A stretch of 64,000 nucleotides of DNA from Wallemia ichthyophaga EXF-994. Its lineage: Eukaryota > Basidiomycota > Wallemiomycetes > Wallemiales > Wallemiaceae. A program made the position numbers and the translations under genes. How positions within the stretch are numbered: the first letter of the stretch is position 1; each line of letters starts with the position of its first letter. Under the pieces are notes generated by a model. The model saw only the letters and a list, made by a program, of their open reading frames with translations, ran no database searches and was not told the origin of the DNA. Below, piece by piece: positions 8,495 through 20,716 of this stretch. The DNA lies in contig NW_008806280.1 of NCBI RefSeq assembly GCF_000400465.1, positions 475,634 to 539,633 of the forward strand, written 5' to 3'.

Positions 8495-10081
8495 TTAGCC
8501 TCCTTCTTCCGCCGCCTTCCTCTCCTCTTCCTCCTTTACGAGCTGATTAACACTCTCCACTATACCTTGCTTACGCTGCTCGTTATTCGCATCCCACCAC
8601 TTTCTCCCACCCTCATCTATCCAATTAGGGAGAGGAGCCTGAAAGCACCAATCGGGACTCGTGTAGCGTGTGGCATGAAGATAGATGAAAAGTTTCTCGC
8701 GCGGGGGGTCTGGAATGAGGGGGATGAAGCAAGTGGGGCAGTATCCGCCGAGGCCTTGCGTGACGCTGTTGAGGTTATGAGCGTCAGTGTTTGTATCATT
8801 GTGGCCATGTTGTTGTTGTTGTTGATCTTCCTTTATTTGATTCTGCTTCTGCTTCTCCTGCTCGTCGCTCCCAAAACCCAGCGCATCTCTCCACCTCGCC
8901 CAGCCGTCGCTTTCGTCTTTCTGCGCGCGTAGACGTCGTATCACCTCCTTGTACTCCTCGTGTAGCTCGACTGGGCTGTTGAACCCGATATCGTCGTCGC
9001 TGCGAATGAAATGTTTGGCGTTATCGCCGAGGTGTTTCTCGAGTATTTCTACGTCCTTGGAATGACATGTGTTTAATGGCTGTTCTTTGCGCTGCTCCTG
9101 ATTCTGCCCCTGTTTATGTTCCTGCTCCTGATCGTGCTCCCTGTCCAATTCCAACAACTCACCGAGCACGCGCTCGGTGGTATACGTCGGCCATCCCCCT
9201 TTCCCTCTTTTCACGCCCCACACCTCGTAGCTCGAGTAGAGAGGATCGTTAGCGATCGGATAGCCTAGGTACTGAAGATGAACGCGAATCTGGTGAGTGC
9301 GACCAGTGAGAGGTTGGCAATAAACGATGCTAGTATCAGTGACAGAATCATACGACATACGTTCGAACATTGTTTTGGCCTGCTTGCCGTGTTCGTGGCG
9401 AATAACGAGTCCCATCTGTCTATCGACGGTAATGATAGGCTCGTCGACAGTCTCGCGGTCTGGGAATCGACCCAGGACGCGTGCAATGTACTCTTTCTTT
9501 ATTACGCCGCGCATAAACGCTGCACCGAGTTGCTGACCTGCGCTCTTGCGCGTGCCTATCACCATCACACCGCTAGTCAGCCTGTCGAGACGATTACAGC
9601 AGTAGAGGCTGTTCATTTTGTATTCGTCCTGGAGGATCTCCAGCAGCGTGTTCTTCCTGTACCGCCCAGCAGCGTGCACAGGCATAGAGCCAGGTTTGGA
9701 CACAACGAGCCAGCCACGCTCTTTGTTTTCGTAGATTATAACAGGCAGCTCAGCTACAACTGGTGGTTCATGCGCATGCACTCGGTTCTGGATGAGGTCG
9801 CCATTGCGCACTACAGAATCGAGCGTTGCGGGCTGGCTGTTGATAGTAGCTATGCCCGTCTGGATGGCCCACTCGTAATAAGACTTGGACCGGTCGCGGA
9901 ACTCCGTCGTACACACTTCCACTAACCTCCGCCCAAACCACCGTTGCTTGGCGTATGTCTGGTAGACGTAGTAGTACGGCTGTACACTGCGTAGACCTTC
10001 CTTGTACACTATGCGGGGAGGATCCGCCGCGAAAATATCCTTTACATCCACTTTCTGCGTCTGTGGCATCCTTCTTCTCAT
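8495..10081 (-). CDS. PUS9: RluA-family tRNA pseudouridine synthase (Pus9/Rib2 type)
   Basis: Single exon, 528 aa from the ATG at 10081 (MRRRMPQTQKVDVKD). Open frame extends further upstream but overlaps the divergent PLP1 start. An S4-like N-terminal part (RVVRNGDLIQNRVHAHEPPV region) precedes the synthase domain: GWLVVSKPGSMPVHAAGRY, the catalytic motif CNRLDRLTSGVMVIG (the Asp is the nucleophile), then PLTGRTHQIRVHLQYLGYPI. Known family function: isomerisation of uridine in tRNA (Pus9/Rib2 modify U32). A Glu/Gln-rich insertion follows the core, and the C-terminus has a Cys pair (GGYCPTCFIPLIPDPP), an HATRY segment and a charged coil. Yeast Rib2 also carries a deaminase domain; none is seen here. 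The 3' UTR would contain the 34-bp minisatellite. Confidence 0.87.
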   Translation of the reverse strand: MRRRMPQTQKVDVKDIFAADPPRIVYKEGLRSVQPYYYVYQTYAKQRWFGRRLVEVCTTEFRDRSKSYYEWAIQTGIATINSQPATLDSVVRNGDLIQNRVHAHEPPVVAELPVIIYENKERGWLVVSKPGSMPVHAAGRYRKNTLLEILQDEYKMNSLYCCNRLDRLTSGVMVIGTRKSAGQQLGAAFMRGVIKKEYIARVLGRFPDRETVDEPIITVDRQMGLVIRHEHGKQAKTMFERMSYDSVTDTSIVYCQPLTGRTHQIRVHLQYLGYPIANDPLYSSYEVWGVKRGKGGWPTYTTERVLGELLELDREHDQEQEHKQGQNQEQRKEQPLNTCHSKDVEILEKHLGDNAKHFIRSDDDIGFNSPVELHEEYKEVIRRLRAQKDESDGWARWRDALGFGSDEQEKQKQNQIKEDQQQQQHGHNDTNTDAHNLNSVTQGLGGYCPTCFIPLIPDPPREKLFIYLHATRYTSPDWCFQAPLPNWIDEGGRKWWDANNEQRKQGIVESVNQLVKEEEERKAAEEGG

Positions 10082-10087
10082 ATACCG

Positions 10088-10808
10088 ATGGGCGTCGCAG
10101 AGCAAGAGAGGGCAGACATGGAAATGGAAGACAGCCCAAGCGACTCGGAGTTGCTGGAGGGATTGGAAGACGATGATTACAGGGAACAGCGTATACGTGA
10201 AATACAATCAGACATCACTCGCCGCCAGATAAACGCAGAGTTCGTTAGTCGAGGCGGATACAGGGAGTATACATCCGAGAAGGAAGTGATGGACGTTGGG
10301 CTGAAAGAGGCCAAGGCTGTGGTGCATTTCTTTCATCCACGGTTTAAGCGGTGCGAGATAATGGATACCCACTTGGAGGTGAGCGTTGAGCTCATAAATC
10401 ACTCAAATCACTCACCCACCACCCCAGCTCATTGCTCACCAACATCTAGGCACCAAGTTCCTCAAAGTACACGTCGAGAATGTGCCTTTCTTGGTAGAGA
10501 AGTTGAGAATAAAGGTGCTGCCATGTGTGATTACGTTTAGACAGGGCGTGGCAAGAGATAGGTGTGTGTGGCGTGTGCATGTACACCCTCTAACCCACCA
10601 TACAGACTCGTGGGCTTCGAAGACCTCGGAAAATCTGATGAGTTTACGACGAAAATGCTTGAAAATCGTTTGTTTGAAATGGGTGAGTTGGGAGTTAGTC
10701 TATTTCTTTGCTGATAGGTGTACAACAGGTGCAATTACTAGCTTTGATCAAGATAAAGATGCTAATCACGGTAATCACTCATCAGACACAAGTGACTACG
10801 ATGATTAG
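10088..10808 (+). CDS. PLP1: Phosducin-like / TXNDC9-type thioredoxin-fold protein (Plp1)
   Basis: Four exons: 10088-10378, 10428-10561, then one from about 10606, with a last intron ending near 10730. Spliced product: acidic N-terminus, REYTSEKEVMDVGLKE, then a thioredoxin fold without CxxC: VVHFFHPRFKRCEIMDTHLE, LGTKFLKVHVENVPFLVEKL, RIKVLPCVITFRQGVARDR and LVGFEDLGKSDEFTTKMLE, ending in an acidic SDTSDYDD tail. This block order is that of yeast Plp1 / human TXNDC9. Known role: cofactor of the CCT chaperonin in folding of tubulin and actin. Its ATG lies 6 bp from that of the divergent pseudouridine synthase. Confidence 0.9.
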
Positions 10809-10817
10809 AAAATTAAC

Positions 10818-11459
10818 TCAGTATATCTCATCAAAGGGTCTTGTATCGTTGAAGCAGCTGCTGAAAACTTGGTCAACAACCAATTCAGCCTGTTGAGTAG
10901 ATTTGCAGTTAAAATTTGCAGCGACTGATAAAATTGCCCTTCTTCTAACGCATTCTTGGTGATGCTTGTTAAAGCCCATGTTTCCCCTCTTGAGCTCTTT
11001 AAAGAATCTACAATCACCGCTAAGATTCGCGGCTCTTATCTCGGAACACGCGTGATGACGGAGGTTGTTCCAGTCGACATTAAATCTGTGGTGATCCCAT
11101 GAGTGAAGTAATTCATGCGCCAGAGTATTCTCCATGTGCTCATAACTGAAAATTCTATTGCTGCATAACAAAATGCCAGTATCGGGGGAAAAACCACCAC
11201 CACGCTTAGAAGAACAGGGAAAGCAGTGAATGGAATTTGAATTAAAGTCAACGCCAATTTTACGCAGATGATCGACCAAGAATATAATAACTGGAGATGA
11301 TTGCAACAGAGATCTCTTATACTTGTCGCATCTTTCAAAATCCTTAAGTTGAATCCAAGCAGCGTAATCATCTTCAGACAATCCCAAACCAGAAAATAAT
11401 TTAAAATTGTTTATCCATTTTTTATGGAAATTGGTTTCACTCATTGAAATTGAAATCAA
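10818..11459 (-). CDS. ATP23: Mitochondrial inner membrane protease Atp23
   Basis: Single exon, 213 aa. The zinc metalloprotease motif HELLHSWDHH follows EHMENTLA. Family-conserved Cys and downstream segments are present: CFPCSSKRGGGFSPDTG before the active site, and HHACSEIRAANLSGDC and HHQECVRRRAILSV after it. Known role: processing of mitochondrially encoded Atp6 and assembly of the ATP synthase Fo part in the intermembrane space. Length is typical of the family. The stop is 9 bp past the stop of convergent PLP1, and the start is 30 bp from the next divergent gene. An in-frame ATG at codon 6 is an alternative start. Confidence 0.92.
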   Translation of the reverse strand: MISISMSETNFHKKWINNFKLFSGLGLSEDDYAAWIQLKDFERCDKYKRSLLQSSPVIIFLVDHLRKIGVDFNSNSIHCFPCSSKRGGGFSPDTGILLCSNRIFSYEHMENTLAHELLHSWDHHRFNVDWNNLRHHACSEIRAANLSGDCRFFKELKRGNMGFNKHHQECVRRRAILSVAANFNCKSTQQAELVVDQVFSSCFNDTRPFDEIY

Positions 11460-11489
11460 CGCACAGACACGGTTATATCTCTTTCTTGG

Positions 11490-14400
11490 TTGGCAACGGC
11501 GAAGAGGGAGATGACAGGGAATTCCTTGAATAATAATTTAAATAATTCTAATCTAATGAATGGCCTATTCGACGCTCCCAGGAAGCTAAAAGGTCTTTCA
11601 ATATCTCAAGTTGTCCCAGAAGATGCAGATGACGCAGGAGAATACGCACCGCAATGGCTTAGGAACGTTAAGGGCACCAGGCTACACCCAGAAAAGCTAT
11701 CTTTGGTGGCAAATGTACTTGGATACAATCACAACCACTCACCATCACCAGTTACATTCAATTCTGGTTACTTACTCACTGTTATTCCTCCCAAATCGCT
11801 TAAATCCAAGTCTAATAACAGCAAACAGTTCAGTAGAGGCATTCTTATACCATTACAACCCTCTTTACCCGCAATGAGAGCTGCTATTGCCAGAGAATTC
11901 AATCTACCTTCTTCGGGTGGTTTGGTTGTCTATTTAGTGGAGAATATGTCTCAGGACTCTGAAGACCCTGATAACTACATCGATTACCCAGGACCTCTTA
12001 TAAACGACGAGTCCTGGAATCTTCTCTGGAAATCTCACCTTCGTTCTCCCTTTTTCTCGGAAAGAATGCCCGATAAAATACCAAACGATCACCCTAGAGC
12101 GACACCCTCACTCAAAATACCTTCCACTCATCAATCCATTGCAGGCAAAATTGAATTTGATTTCGACACGGATTCAAAAGCCGGTAACTGGTATAGGTCT
12201 TGGCATTACCCTAATCTTCAGATTCCACTAGCTGACGGTAAGCGAAAGTTTAAGCTGCGCTCGGATAGTAAAAGCGTCCGAGGTACACATAACACACATG
12301 ACACTCAAGGTACACGTGAAACACGTGACACCCAGAAAATAACGCAAGAAATCTTCCTTGACAATAAGGACACAGCACAAGAAATCTCATTTAACACCCA
12401 AGACAGCTCTCAAGTTCCTACTCCTGCTGCTCCCTCTAACCCAACCCTCGATACCAATACCAACGACAAGAACGAATCACCACGATCTACTTCTTCACTA
12501 CCTTACCGTACATTCGAGTTGGAAACACTGCACTCTTTACTGAATCCACACTCCGGAGACAGTTCCCCAACTCAGTCCATCTCTCAACAAACCAATTACG
12601 ACCAAAATCCAGATGAAAACCAAGACAAAAACCAGAACAGGGGATCTGTTCACGTTATGCAGGACACACTCGACGAGCTCGAAAAAGCACTTACTGAGCT
12701 CAGTCCAAAACCTATCAATCTCCAGGAGGATTTTGGGCAGCGCCGTGATGCTGTACAGAAAGCCGCTCGTACTCTATCAAAGATTGGCAACAGGGACGGT
12801 TTCCATATGCCACGCAAAGATGATGGTACTTTGAAATCGTTTGAGGAAATTTCAGACGAGAATGAGATCAATGAGAAGGTGAAAGAGAAAGAGGAAGAGA
12901 ATTGCAGTGGGTGAAGAATTTGATGACTTCTAAGCTTACTAATCAGAAATATAGCTACGCAGCAAACACAGCACGGCACAATCAACGCACCAAAAAACAC
13001 CACAGTCAATACCGTCGGATCACGCCAAGGCTATCGTAAGGATGACGAGCCTGTTGATCTCCCAAAATCACCATCACGGTCGATGGAGTCGAGGAGTAAC
13101 AGTCTGTCTAACTCGGATGACAGTAACCAAAACGACACTCTCACTGAAACTCCAGCAACAGAGACTGATATGTCTAGATACACTCCACCACCCAAACCAT
13201 CATTTAAACCACATCTCAGTATCGAAACTAATCCTCACCCTCAAGCTCACCCTCAACATCCCCTATTCAGCATAACTCCTTCCTCACCCTGGAGTACTGG
13301 ACCAAAAACAGCACCACCAAATTCAACCAACATATCACCGCCACGGTCTGGATTCAATCTGCCAAAAACTCCAACAAGCGCTGATGAGAATCGATCAACC
13401 AAGACCTCACTTACCTTTGGCGGTCGTCGCAAGGAGTCCATTCAGATGGACAAAGCAGACAAGGTAGAGAAGATGGAAAAAGTGGACAGAAAGAACAGCA
13501 CAGAGTCCAAGAGATCCATCAGCTCAAAGGAGGCATTAGGATTGGATGGGTTAGGTATAAAGGGATTTAAATTCTGGTCATCGGCCAAAGGTAGCGCAGG
13601 CAACAATAGCAATAGCAGTACAAGCGCCAACCAAGCACCACCGGCGCCAAAACAGAGAGAGAGAGCACCCAGCATAACAATGCCTATGGGAGTAGTCAAG
13701 ACAGCTTCTGGGGGTCCAGGGAGGATAACGCAGACTTACTCACACCAGCCCGTCCCCGCCAATACGTCTATGTCTATGAGATCTATATCACCCACACTAT
13801 CAAGTCAAGACCACGGCACCGACGCTACGACGTCGATGATTGACCATTTCCCAGACAGCCGATACCCCAAAGACATAGAACTGAGTGATGGGAAGCGTGA
13901 GTTTGAGTTGACTAGAGTAATTGCATTATGATGGCTAACAAGTAATTGAAAAGCAGATATGGTCCCGCTAAGACCACCGCCAGTGCGTCAAAATTACGTC
14001 GATGGTGCACAAACGGCGAGGACGCATTCGTGGAGCAGCTCAACGAAAGCTCGCGGATTTCGTGCCCGTAAGCAGTCGTTGGATAACGGTGTAGGGCCAC
14101 CTACACTGCCAAACCAGCACTCCGTCGTGCACTCATACTCTTACTCTCACTCCACTCCCCTCCCGTCAACAGCGACTTTTGCACCGCCGGAACCTATACC
14201 GGAGAACCTGGAGGAAATTAAGAGAGATTCAGAGGCAGAAGCAGCCGAGGCTGCAGAAGAGGAAAAGATAAATGAAATACTGGCCAAAGAACGCGAAAAG
14301 GATTTCGAGGCTAAGGTGGAGGCGTTCGAACAGGACCAGCTGGCTTCTCAAGCCAGAGCTAGAGCGCTCACTTATCAGGAAGAGACGAGAAAAGCTATCA

Positions 14401-14534
14401 AAAAAGAAGAAGAGCAGGAGCCCGAGTTAGTTTCCAAGAAAAAGGGCATGCCTGGATCGAGGTTTAGCCTCAGCCCTCCTCCATCCGCTTCGCGCAAATT
14501 GCCCAATGTGCCTGTCTTCTCTAGGAGGCGGTGA
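11490..14534 (+). CDS. Large Ser/Pro/Asn-rich protein, family not recognised
   Basis: Three exons (11490-12906, 12955-13896, 13957-14534) splice in frame to 978 aa; introns are 48 and 60 nt with GTGGGT and GTGAGT donors. The N-terminal 220 residues look folded: APQWLRNVKGTRLHPEKLSL, YLLTVIPPKSL, FSRGILIPLQPSLPAMRAAI, and a Trp-rich stretch ending in WYRSWHYPNLQIPLADGK. The middle is disordered and rich in Thr/Gln/Asp, Ser/Pro and Lys/Met. A second 'ELSDGK' segment straddles the last intron and echoes the 'PLADGK' segment. The C-terminus has a Glu/Ala/Lys coiled coil (about EEEKINEILAKEREKDFEAK) and a basic tail (FSRRR). It reads like a fungal scaffold or polarity protein, but I assign no function. 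Confidence 0.75.
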
Positions 14535-14877
14535 TATGGGTTCTTTTATTATATTTTAGTCGTCACATTAATTCAGCAGCGCAGCGTTATAATAAGAGTT
14601 TGACTTGTTTCCTTTGCTTTTTTTTTTTTCTTCTATCATTCAACGGAAATATACTATAAGGATATTGTATACATGTATTTATATCTCGAATTTATAAGAA
14701 TCATCATTGCCAACTTTGCGTCCGCATGTGTGATCACGTGAATTGCATTAGCTTCAACAAAAAATTTTGACTGGAATGCAAAGATTCGCACTAAAGTAAA
14801 AAATACTAAAATTTAAATACGATATTCAAAGATGTACATTTCTTGCCTCCCAACAACACTTCACAAAGAGAAACAAC
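14535..14877. other. Intergenic, AT-rich
   Basis: No coding sequence seen. It holds a T12-13 run near 14620 and AT-rich sequence upstream of the GPI-protein gene. The leader just before that ATG (AAGAGAAACAACATG) is A-rich, as in well-expressed fungal genes. Confidence 0.6.
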
Positions 14878-15693
14878 ATGAAGTCAGCAATTTTCCTTGC
14901 AGCTCTCCCAGCCGTCATCTTGGCTAACGGCATCTGGATCAAGAACCCTGTCGAGGGTGGAGACGCATACTGGCGCATAAAGCACACCAACACCATCAAG
15001 TGGGGCGCTGACGGACACGACAACCCAGAAGCCTTCAGTGTTTACCTCAAGAACGACAATCCTAATGTAGACGGGAACAATCTTGGTATTGCAAACAATG
15101 TCAAGACTACTGATGGCTCAACCAAGATTGAAAAGCTTCCAGACTATGTCAAACCAAGGTAGGTGTTTTGGTATTTTGGGTGTTTCACCTTGTCTCAAAC
15201 TCATGCTCACACTCACATCTGCAGCGATGGCTGGAGAATCGAATTCGTGCAGGTAGACGACATCAACAATGTGTACACATCCTCATCTGACTTCAACATT
15301 CGTGAGAAGGACGCACCAAGACCACCAGCACAGGAGGGAAGCGACCACGATGAAATCGACGAGGACAACATTGAGGAGTCCAACAATGATGACGACAAGT
15401 CTAACAAAGACGACGACAAGTCCAAGACCGAAGATGAAGACGCAAGCAGGACATCCAAGTCATACGTAAGCTCAGGCACAGCTAGCGTGATGAATATGCC
15501 ATCTTCCTCAAGCTCCAAGTCATCCTCTTCTACTTCACACTCAATCCCTAACCCTACTCACAATGCGCCATCAAGCTCCGCAGATCCCGATAGCCAGGCC
15601 GCTAACGATGAGGACTCTTCTGCTACAACGGCTGCCGTTTCTTCACTCTTACTCGCTACTCTCTCGCTCGCTATCGCTACGACTGTTTTTTAA
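14878..15693 (+). CDS. GPI-anchored cell-wall protein with Kre9/Knh1-like N-terminal domain
   Basis: Two exons (14878-15158, 15225-15693; the intron has a GTAGGT donor and CTGCAG acceptor) give 249 aa. A signal peptide is clear (MKSAIFLAALPAVILA). The following domain has IWIKNPVEGGDAYWRI, TNTIKWGADG and EAFSVYLKNDNP, the 'W..G....I.W...V.L' pattern of the Kre9/Knh1 N-terminal family, then DGWRIEFVQVDDINNVYTSS. An Asp/Glu/Lys-rich stretch, a Ser-rich stalk and a C-terminal hydrophobic segment (VSSLLLATLSLAIATTVF) form a typical GPI attachment signal. It probably sits at the plasma membrane or wall. Family members are linked to beta-1,6-glucan assembly, but many fungal paralogues have no assigned role. 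The highly acidic spacer is unusual. Confidence 0.85.
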
Positions 15694-15796
15694 TCAACGT
15701 TTACTAATGAATTGTTCTCTTTATATAAATGAATTAATACAATACTTGAAAATTTTTATCAGCAAGATGGAAAATTATAACAAGAAAAGACCCCTG

Positions 15797-18700
15797 TCAC
15801 TTGAATCCAAAGAATGATTTGGTGGTCGACCTCAAGCTCGTGTCGGGTGTGAATGAGCGAGATGGTGTTGCAGATCTGCTTCCGAGACTAGAAAATATGC
15901 TACCTCTGAAGCTTTTCTTGTCGTAAGTGGATTGATTTAAACCTTTAGTAGATGACTGGACACTGTTTGGACCGTTCTTGTTTTTGGTTGGTGTCGGCAA
16001 GCTGTCTTGCCTAGATGCTATACTAGCCATGAGACCAGGCTGTGCCATGCCCTTGCCAGTTGAAGGAGCTGGAGGTGGTTTGCGGCTTGATGTGTGCAAC
16101 GCGTGCGCAGATGGCATAGGTGATGCCTTTATTGGCGAAAGCGACTGGCGCGGTTGGTGTTGGTTTGGTGACGTAACAAGGTTCACTACGTTTGACGTTG
16201 TACGTTGTGGTAGTTGAGATGGCGGCGGCGATTGGCGCTCTTCCAAAGCCTGCGCCCATAGTGGCTTAGGTGGTATGCGTCCTATAATACCCCTCAACTC
16301 CTTCACCCACACCTCTTTATCCTCATCTGTGTCACTGAAGAAGTGTAGCTTCTCTTCACCACTCTGGTCTTGCAGTACGAGCATAAATGATCTCTCGACG
16401 CTAGCATCTCCCTCATCCACCCATCCATTCTCGACCGCCTCAGCTGACGCGTTGTTGCAATCTAAGACTGCTTTCGCCGTTGCTAAGTCTATAGTGGCGA
16501 TAGCACGCTTTGTCACTTCGTTGAACACTATAATTCGTCCACCGACTAAGCTATACATCCGACGCCTCCAAGACTGAAGTCTTTGTCAGTACGATGTTAA
16601 TACTTTATAACCAAAACTCACAGTGACACCTCCACCGAGCTGAGTGAGAACTGATTGGCATATTTTCTTCTTATGCCACTGCATTTCTTTCATAGTCTTG
16701 ACAGTGTGCTCCAAAGACGAAGGCAAATCCTTCTGAACAACACCCGGCAGAGTCGGTATTCCAAGCACATGTAAAACCAGTTTACCGACAATGCATTTGG
16801 TCACGCTGCCGTCATTCTTGGTGAATTTACCTTCCAGTGGAAGAATGAGCTCGACCATTCTGCCTTGACACCTAGGTGCGACTTCATTGTAGATGACTCT
16901 CGTACTACCGAAAGTGCCATCTTTCTGCAAAAAGTTAAGCATGGGCTCGGTAGGTTCGACGGCATCAAGCTCTTCAAATTTAGATTGCTCAATTTGCCTT
17001 TCGAGTTGCTCCTGCTGTTCTTGCGCTTTCCTCTTCTCCTTCTTAGGTGAGCTGAATATTGACCTGAAACCAGATCTGCTCTTCGACGGCGTCGGCGGCT
17101 GTGTTGGAGTGGCCATGGCAGGCCTGAAGCGAGGCTGTGGGCGTGGTGGTTGAAGGTGTTCGTCCATGCGGCACTTGAATGATAGCGTGAAAAAGAGATT
17201 CTTGTTCAATATCAAATCAAACTCTTGTCCCAGTGGGGCCTCTTTCCTCAGAGTAGTGTATGGAGTTGCGACGTGATTGATACCGTTGTCTAGTGTACAG
17301 CAGAAAAATGTTTGTTTGCCAACAGGTATCGGGAGTTCAACATCACGCAATCCAGCAACCTTGACAAACACCTTGCCTGTAGCTTCACTGAGAGGCTCCT
17401 TATTGCGTACCTCTTTCAGGTGTCGAGAGTACTCATTCATATCAGACGGACGCCTAATTACCTTCCATGCTTTACCAGTGTCAATATCACCTGCCTTTGC
17501 GTGGTGACTAATCTTGGGCTTTTGCACTGTCTCTTCTTGCGATGAAGCTCTGATAACCTCGTTATGTTCGAACATTTTGTATTTTCTGTCCGAGTCCTTG
17601 AATATCTCTCTCATTTCTCTGTCAAGATCATCACCAAAGTCTCCCTCATTGAGTGCTCCCGGTGTCGGCAACCCACTAGATGGTCTAAATATCGCTTTCT
17701 TCCTTGGTGACTCGACTGCATCTGCCGACACGCTTCGCCGCCTCGATGGACGCTCTCCTCTATCTGCGCGAGATTTCTTCCGTGATAGCAGAATGGCATT
17801 TTCACGATCTTTCAAACTGGCGTTACCACGCATCGATTGCTGTCTCTGTGGGGGAATTGCATCAAGATTTGGAGAGACAAAAGGTGCGAAAGATTCCAAG
17901 TCTCTTGTTGCTTCCTCATCTTGAGTTGGTGGTTGCAGCTCAGCCTTGAGTTGGGGTTGGGGTTGAGCTTGAATATGAGGCTGAGGTTGAGGTGGTGCAT
18001 GTTCCGTCTCTTGGTCTGCCTCTGATGGTGCTGCTGTTTCAGGAGCGCTTGGAAATGCCACGGCCTCCTCAAACGACTGTCTGTTATGCTTCATTGGGGA
18101 TGGTGCAACTGCAGCAATAGCAGCCTTGATTGGAGATGGAGGTTGAGAATCGTGTGCATCTGGTGCTCGAATTTCGGGTGTCTGATGTATTTGTTAGATT
18201 GTCATGTAAGCTTGTGCGTCACTTACCAAAACATCTTGAACGTTCTCCTTTTCATGCTCACGTTCACGCTCACGCTGAGCCAGCAATGCAGCGTTTGCCT
18301 CCTCAGTTTCTCTCTTTTTTCTCATTTTCTCTTGAACAGCCTCCCTGAGGTTGCGGCGTCTATTGATACTTCCAGCTGCATTTGGTGAGATTGGATTGCC
18401 CGCGGCGTCGAAGCGAGGTGAAAGGAGTGGTGAGATCAGGCTATTGATGTTCGGTGTGTCGTCTGAATGCTCTGATTGTTGAGGCAACGGGTGAGCTCGC
18501 TCATGTTCATGTTCGATTTGAGGTACTTTTGGCATCTTTGCAACTTCTTCAGATGGAGGAGAGAGTGCCCAAAGAGGTGATGAGTGTGGTAACTCTGGCA
18601 AGACTGAACGATCCTTTAAGTCATCATCACTTGACTGATCTGGCTCCATTTCAGCAACTTCAGGTTCTTGCAGCAGCTCAGGTTTATGCTCCTCCGGTTG

Positions 18701-20716
18701 CTCAATTTCAGGTTCTTGCCGTGGCTGATGCTCATAATCTTGCAATTGTTCTGGTTCAAATTGTTGTATTGTCTTTGGCTTAGACTCTTGTAGCTGTTCA
18801 ACTTGGAACTCTTGCGCTGGCTCTGGTTTAGACTGACGTGGATGTTTAATTTCAGATTCTAACGACCGCTCGATTTCGAACTCTTGCGACTGTTCAACTT
18901 CGTACTCTTGAGATTGCTCTAAGTCGTACTCCTGCGAGTGCTCTAGCTCAGACTGTTGTAGCTGCTCTGATTCAGACTCAGGCAGCGCATCCTCTTCCTC
19001 TTTAATATGGCTAATCATTGGCTCATCCTTAACCATTTCATGAGAAGCCAATTCGGACAAGTTAGGAGATGGCATAGACTGTGGTCTACCGATACCCAGC
19101 TGACGCATTTTGTTAGGCGTGGTATCCTTGGTAGGTGTTGATTGACGCTTGTTCGTCGAAGTTCTTAATGGACTAGTTTTAGAGTACCTGAGCTCCTCAA
19201 TAGACTTTCTACGATCACTATCTCTTAGCAGCTCATCTTTCAAAATAGAGTCAACCAGGTCTTCCATCTGGGTGCGTTCCTGATCGTGGCTCTCGTCTGC
19301 GTCTTCATAAGGATGCTCGCCTTGGTCGAACGAGTGGTCGATCACTGACGAGTTCTCATCGTAGTGCCCGCTATCATCATTTTCATTCTCTGCAAAGTGC
19401 CCACTTTCATCTTCTTCGTCGTAGAGACTAGGGGACTCTTCAGGATAGGCGGCCTGATAGCTTGTATCAACTTCCAACTCCTCATTTCCAAACTCATGAG
19501 GATATTCGTGGGAGTATTCCTCCAAGATACCTTCGTGGGCATAGTCATGAGCGAGTTCGGGTGTATTTTCGGCGCTATCTTGAGTGGGAGTATGACTCTG
19601 TCTGTTTCTACCTAGCGTATGCTGCTCGACTAGTGAGCTAGACGGTGGAGGCATTGGAGGGGTGTCTTCCCAGCTAGCGCCGACTAGAGCGTCCCGAGCA
19701 TTCTGCGCGTCATACAGATCAATATCATGCTCCAGATCATGCTCAACTTCCTCATACTCCTCTCCGTCATCGTATTCGTAGCTACCGTCGAATTCATCCA
19801 ACCTATCATCATACTCTGGGCTGAATACACCCGTCGCAATGGAATCAGGCTCAGGCTCACGCTCGAACTCGTGTATATCAGGGTTTTCTTCGAAAGTGAC
19901 TGTCTTGCGTCTGGAGAGGGTGCTTCCAGCTGAAGGTGGTCTTTCCTGCTCATATTGATCAAATTGATCATATTTATCATATTGCTTTACTTGCTCCTCC
20001 TCCTCTACTTTCTTAGAAACAGACAGAGGCTTTGTTTGCGCAACGGTTGGAGTTGGTGGTGAAAAAGCAGAAGATGGGTGTGCCGGGTGATCAGCTTCCG
20101 AGCCAGCGGAGCTGTGGTGCCTCCATGGTGACTGAGTGACGCGTTGAGCGGAAGGAAGGAGGTTGTAACCCTTCGATTTCCTAGGCTTAGGCGATGAAGT
20201 GCGTTCTTGGACCGTATGGTGGCTTTGAATGTGTCTGTGAGGCGATCTCGATGGATGGAGTCCCAATCCCATCGCCGGAGATTCTTCTGGCACCGGTGAT
20301 GATGTGTAGTCGATCTGTGGAGAAGGGAAATCGTTGGTGTGTTGCTTAAACGGGGAATTCTGGACGAGGGAGTTGTTTCTGACATGTGAAAAACTCGATG
20401 AAGTTCTCCGCTGTGTGGATTGTACGCCTGCACCTGCAGCTACAGCAGCAGCGACAGCAGCGGTTGGAGACTTAGGAGATGACTTTGGAGACTGCTGAGT
20501 TGGTTTGAATAGCCTGTTCGGACTAAACTCCGCGTCTGGTGACATTACTGAGTGCGCCTTGAGCGCTATTTTGGATGATGGCTGGTTGCGATTCGACCAT
20601 CCGCGTGAAGCTGCAGATATGATAGCGTCTCTATCGCGCTCCTTGCGCGTAGGCGTTCCAGGAGACCGTAGCTGTGGTGAGTTGGATGTTTGCAATGGCT
20701 GCGTGGGTGTGGGCAT
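15797..20716 (-). CDS. BUD4: Anillin-homology and PH-domain protein (Bud4/Mid2-like)
   Basis: Three exons (18227-20716, 16622-18181, 15797-16573) join in frame to 1,608 aa; introns 18182-18226 and 16574-16621. About 1,150 N-terminal residues are disordered and Ser/Pro/Glu-rich, with many SP/TP sites and an octapeptide-like Glu/Gln repeat. The anillin-homology region follows (TGKVFVKVAGLRDVELPIP, TFFCCTLDNGINHVATPY, LGQEFDLILNKNLFFTLSF), then a PH domain across the last intron (GGGVTSWRRRMYSLVGGRII ... VWVKELRGIIGRIPPK). This order is that of S. cerevisiae Bud4 and S. pombe Mid2, septin-associated organisers of axial budding and septum position. The C-terminal tail is basic and Ser-rich. Domain identity is strong; budding versus septation role is inference. 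Confidence 0.88.
18640..18985 (-). repeat. Octapeptide-like Glu/Gln repeat inside the anillin gene
   Basis: The encoded protein contains successive units such as LEHSQEYD, LEQSQEYE, VEQSQEFE and IERSLESE, then looser copies (EQLQDYEH, EPEIEQPE). The period is 24 bp and coding frame is preserved. It is predicted to be disordered or a long charged helix. Confidence 0.75.

Noticed and set aside
7648-8932. Long overlapping plus-strand open frames of 269-415 codons
   Set aside because: They arise from the 34-bp minisatellite, which has no stop in any forward frame; the encoded peptide is periodic and has no domain.
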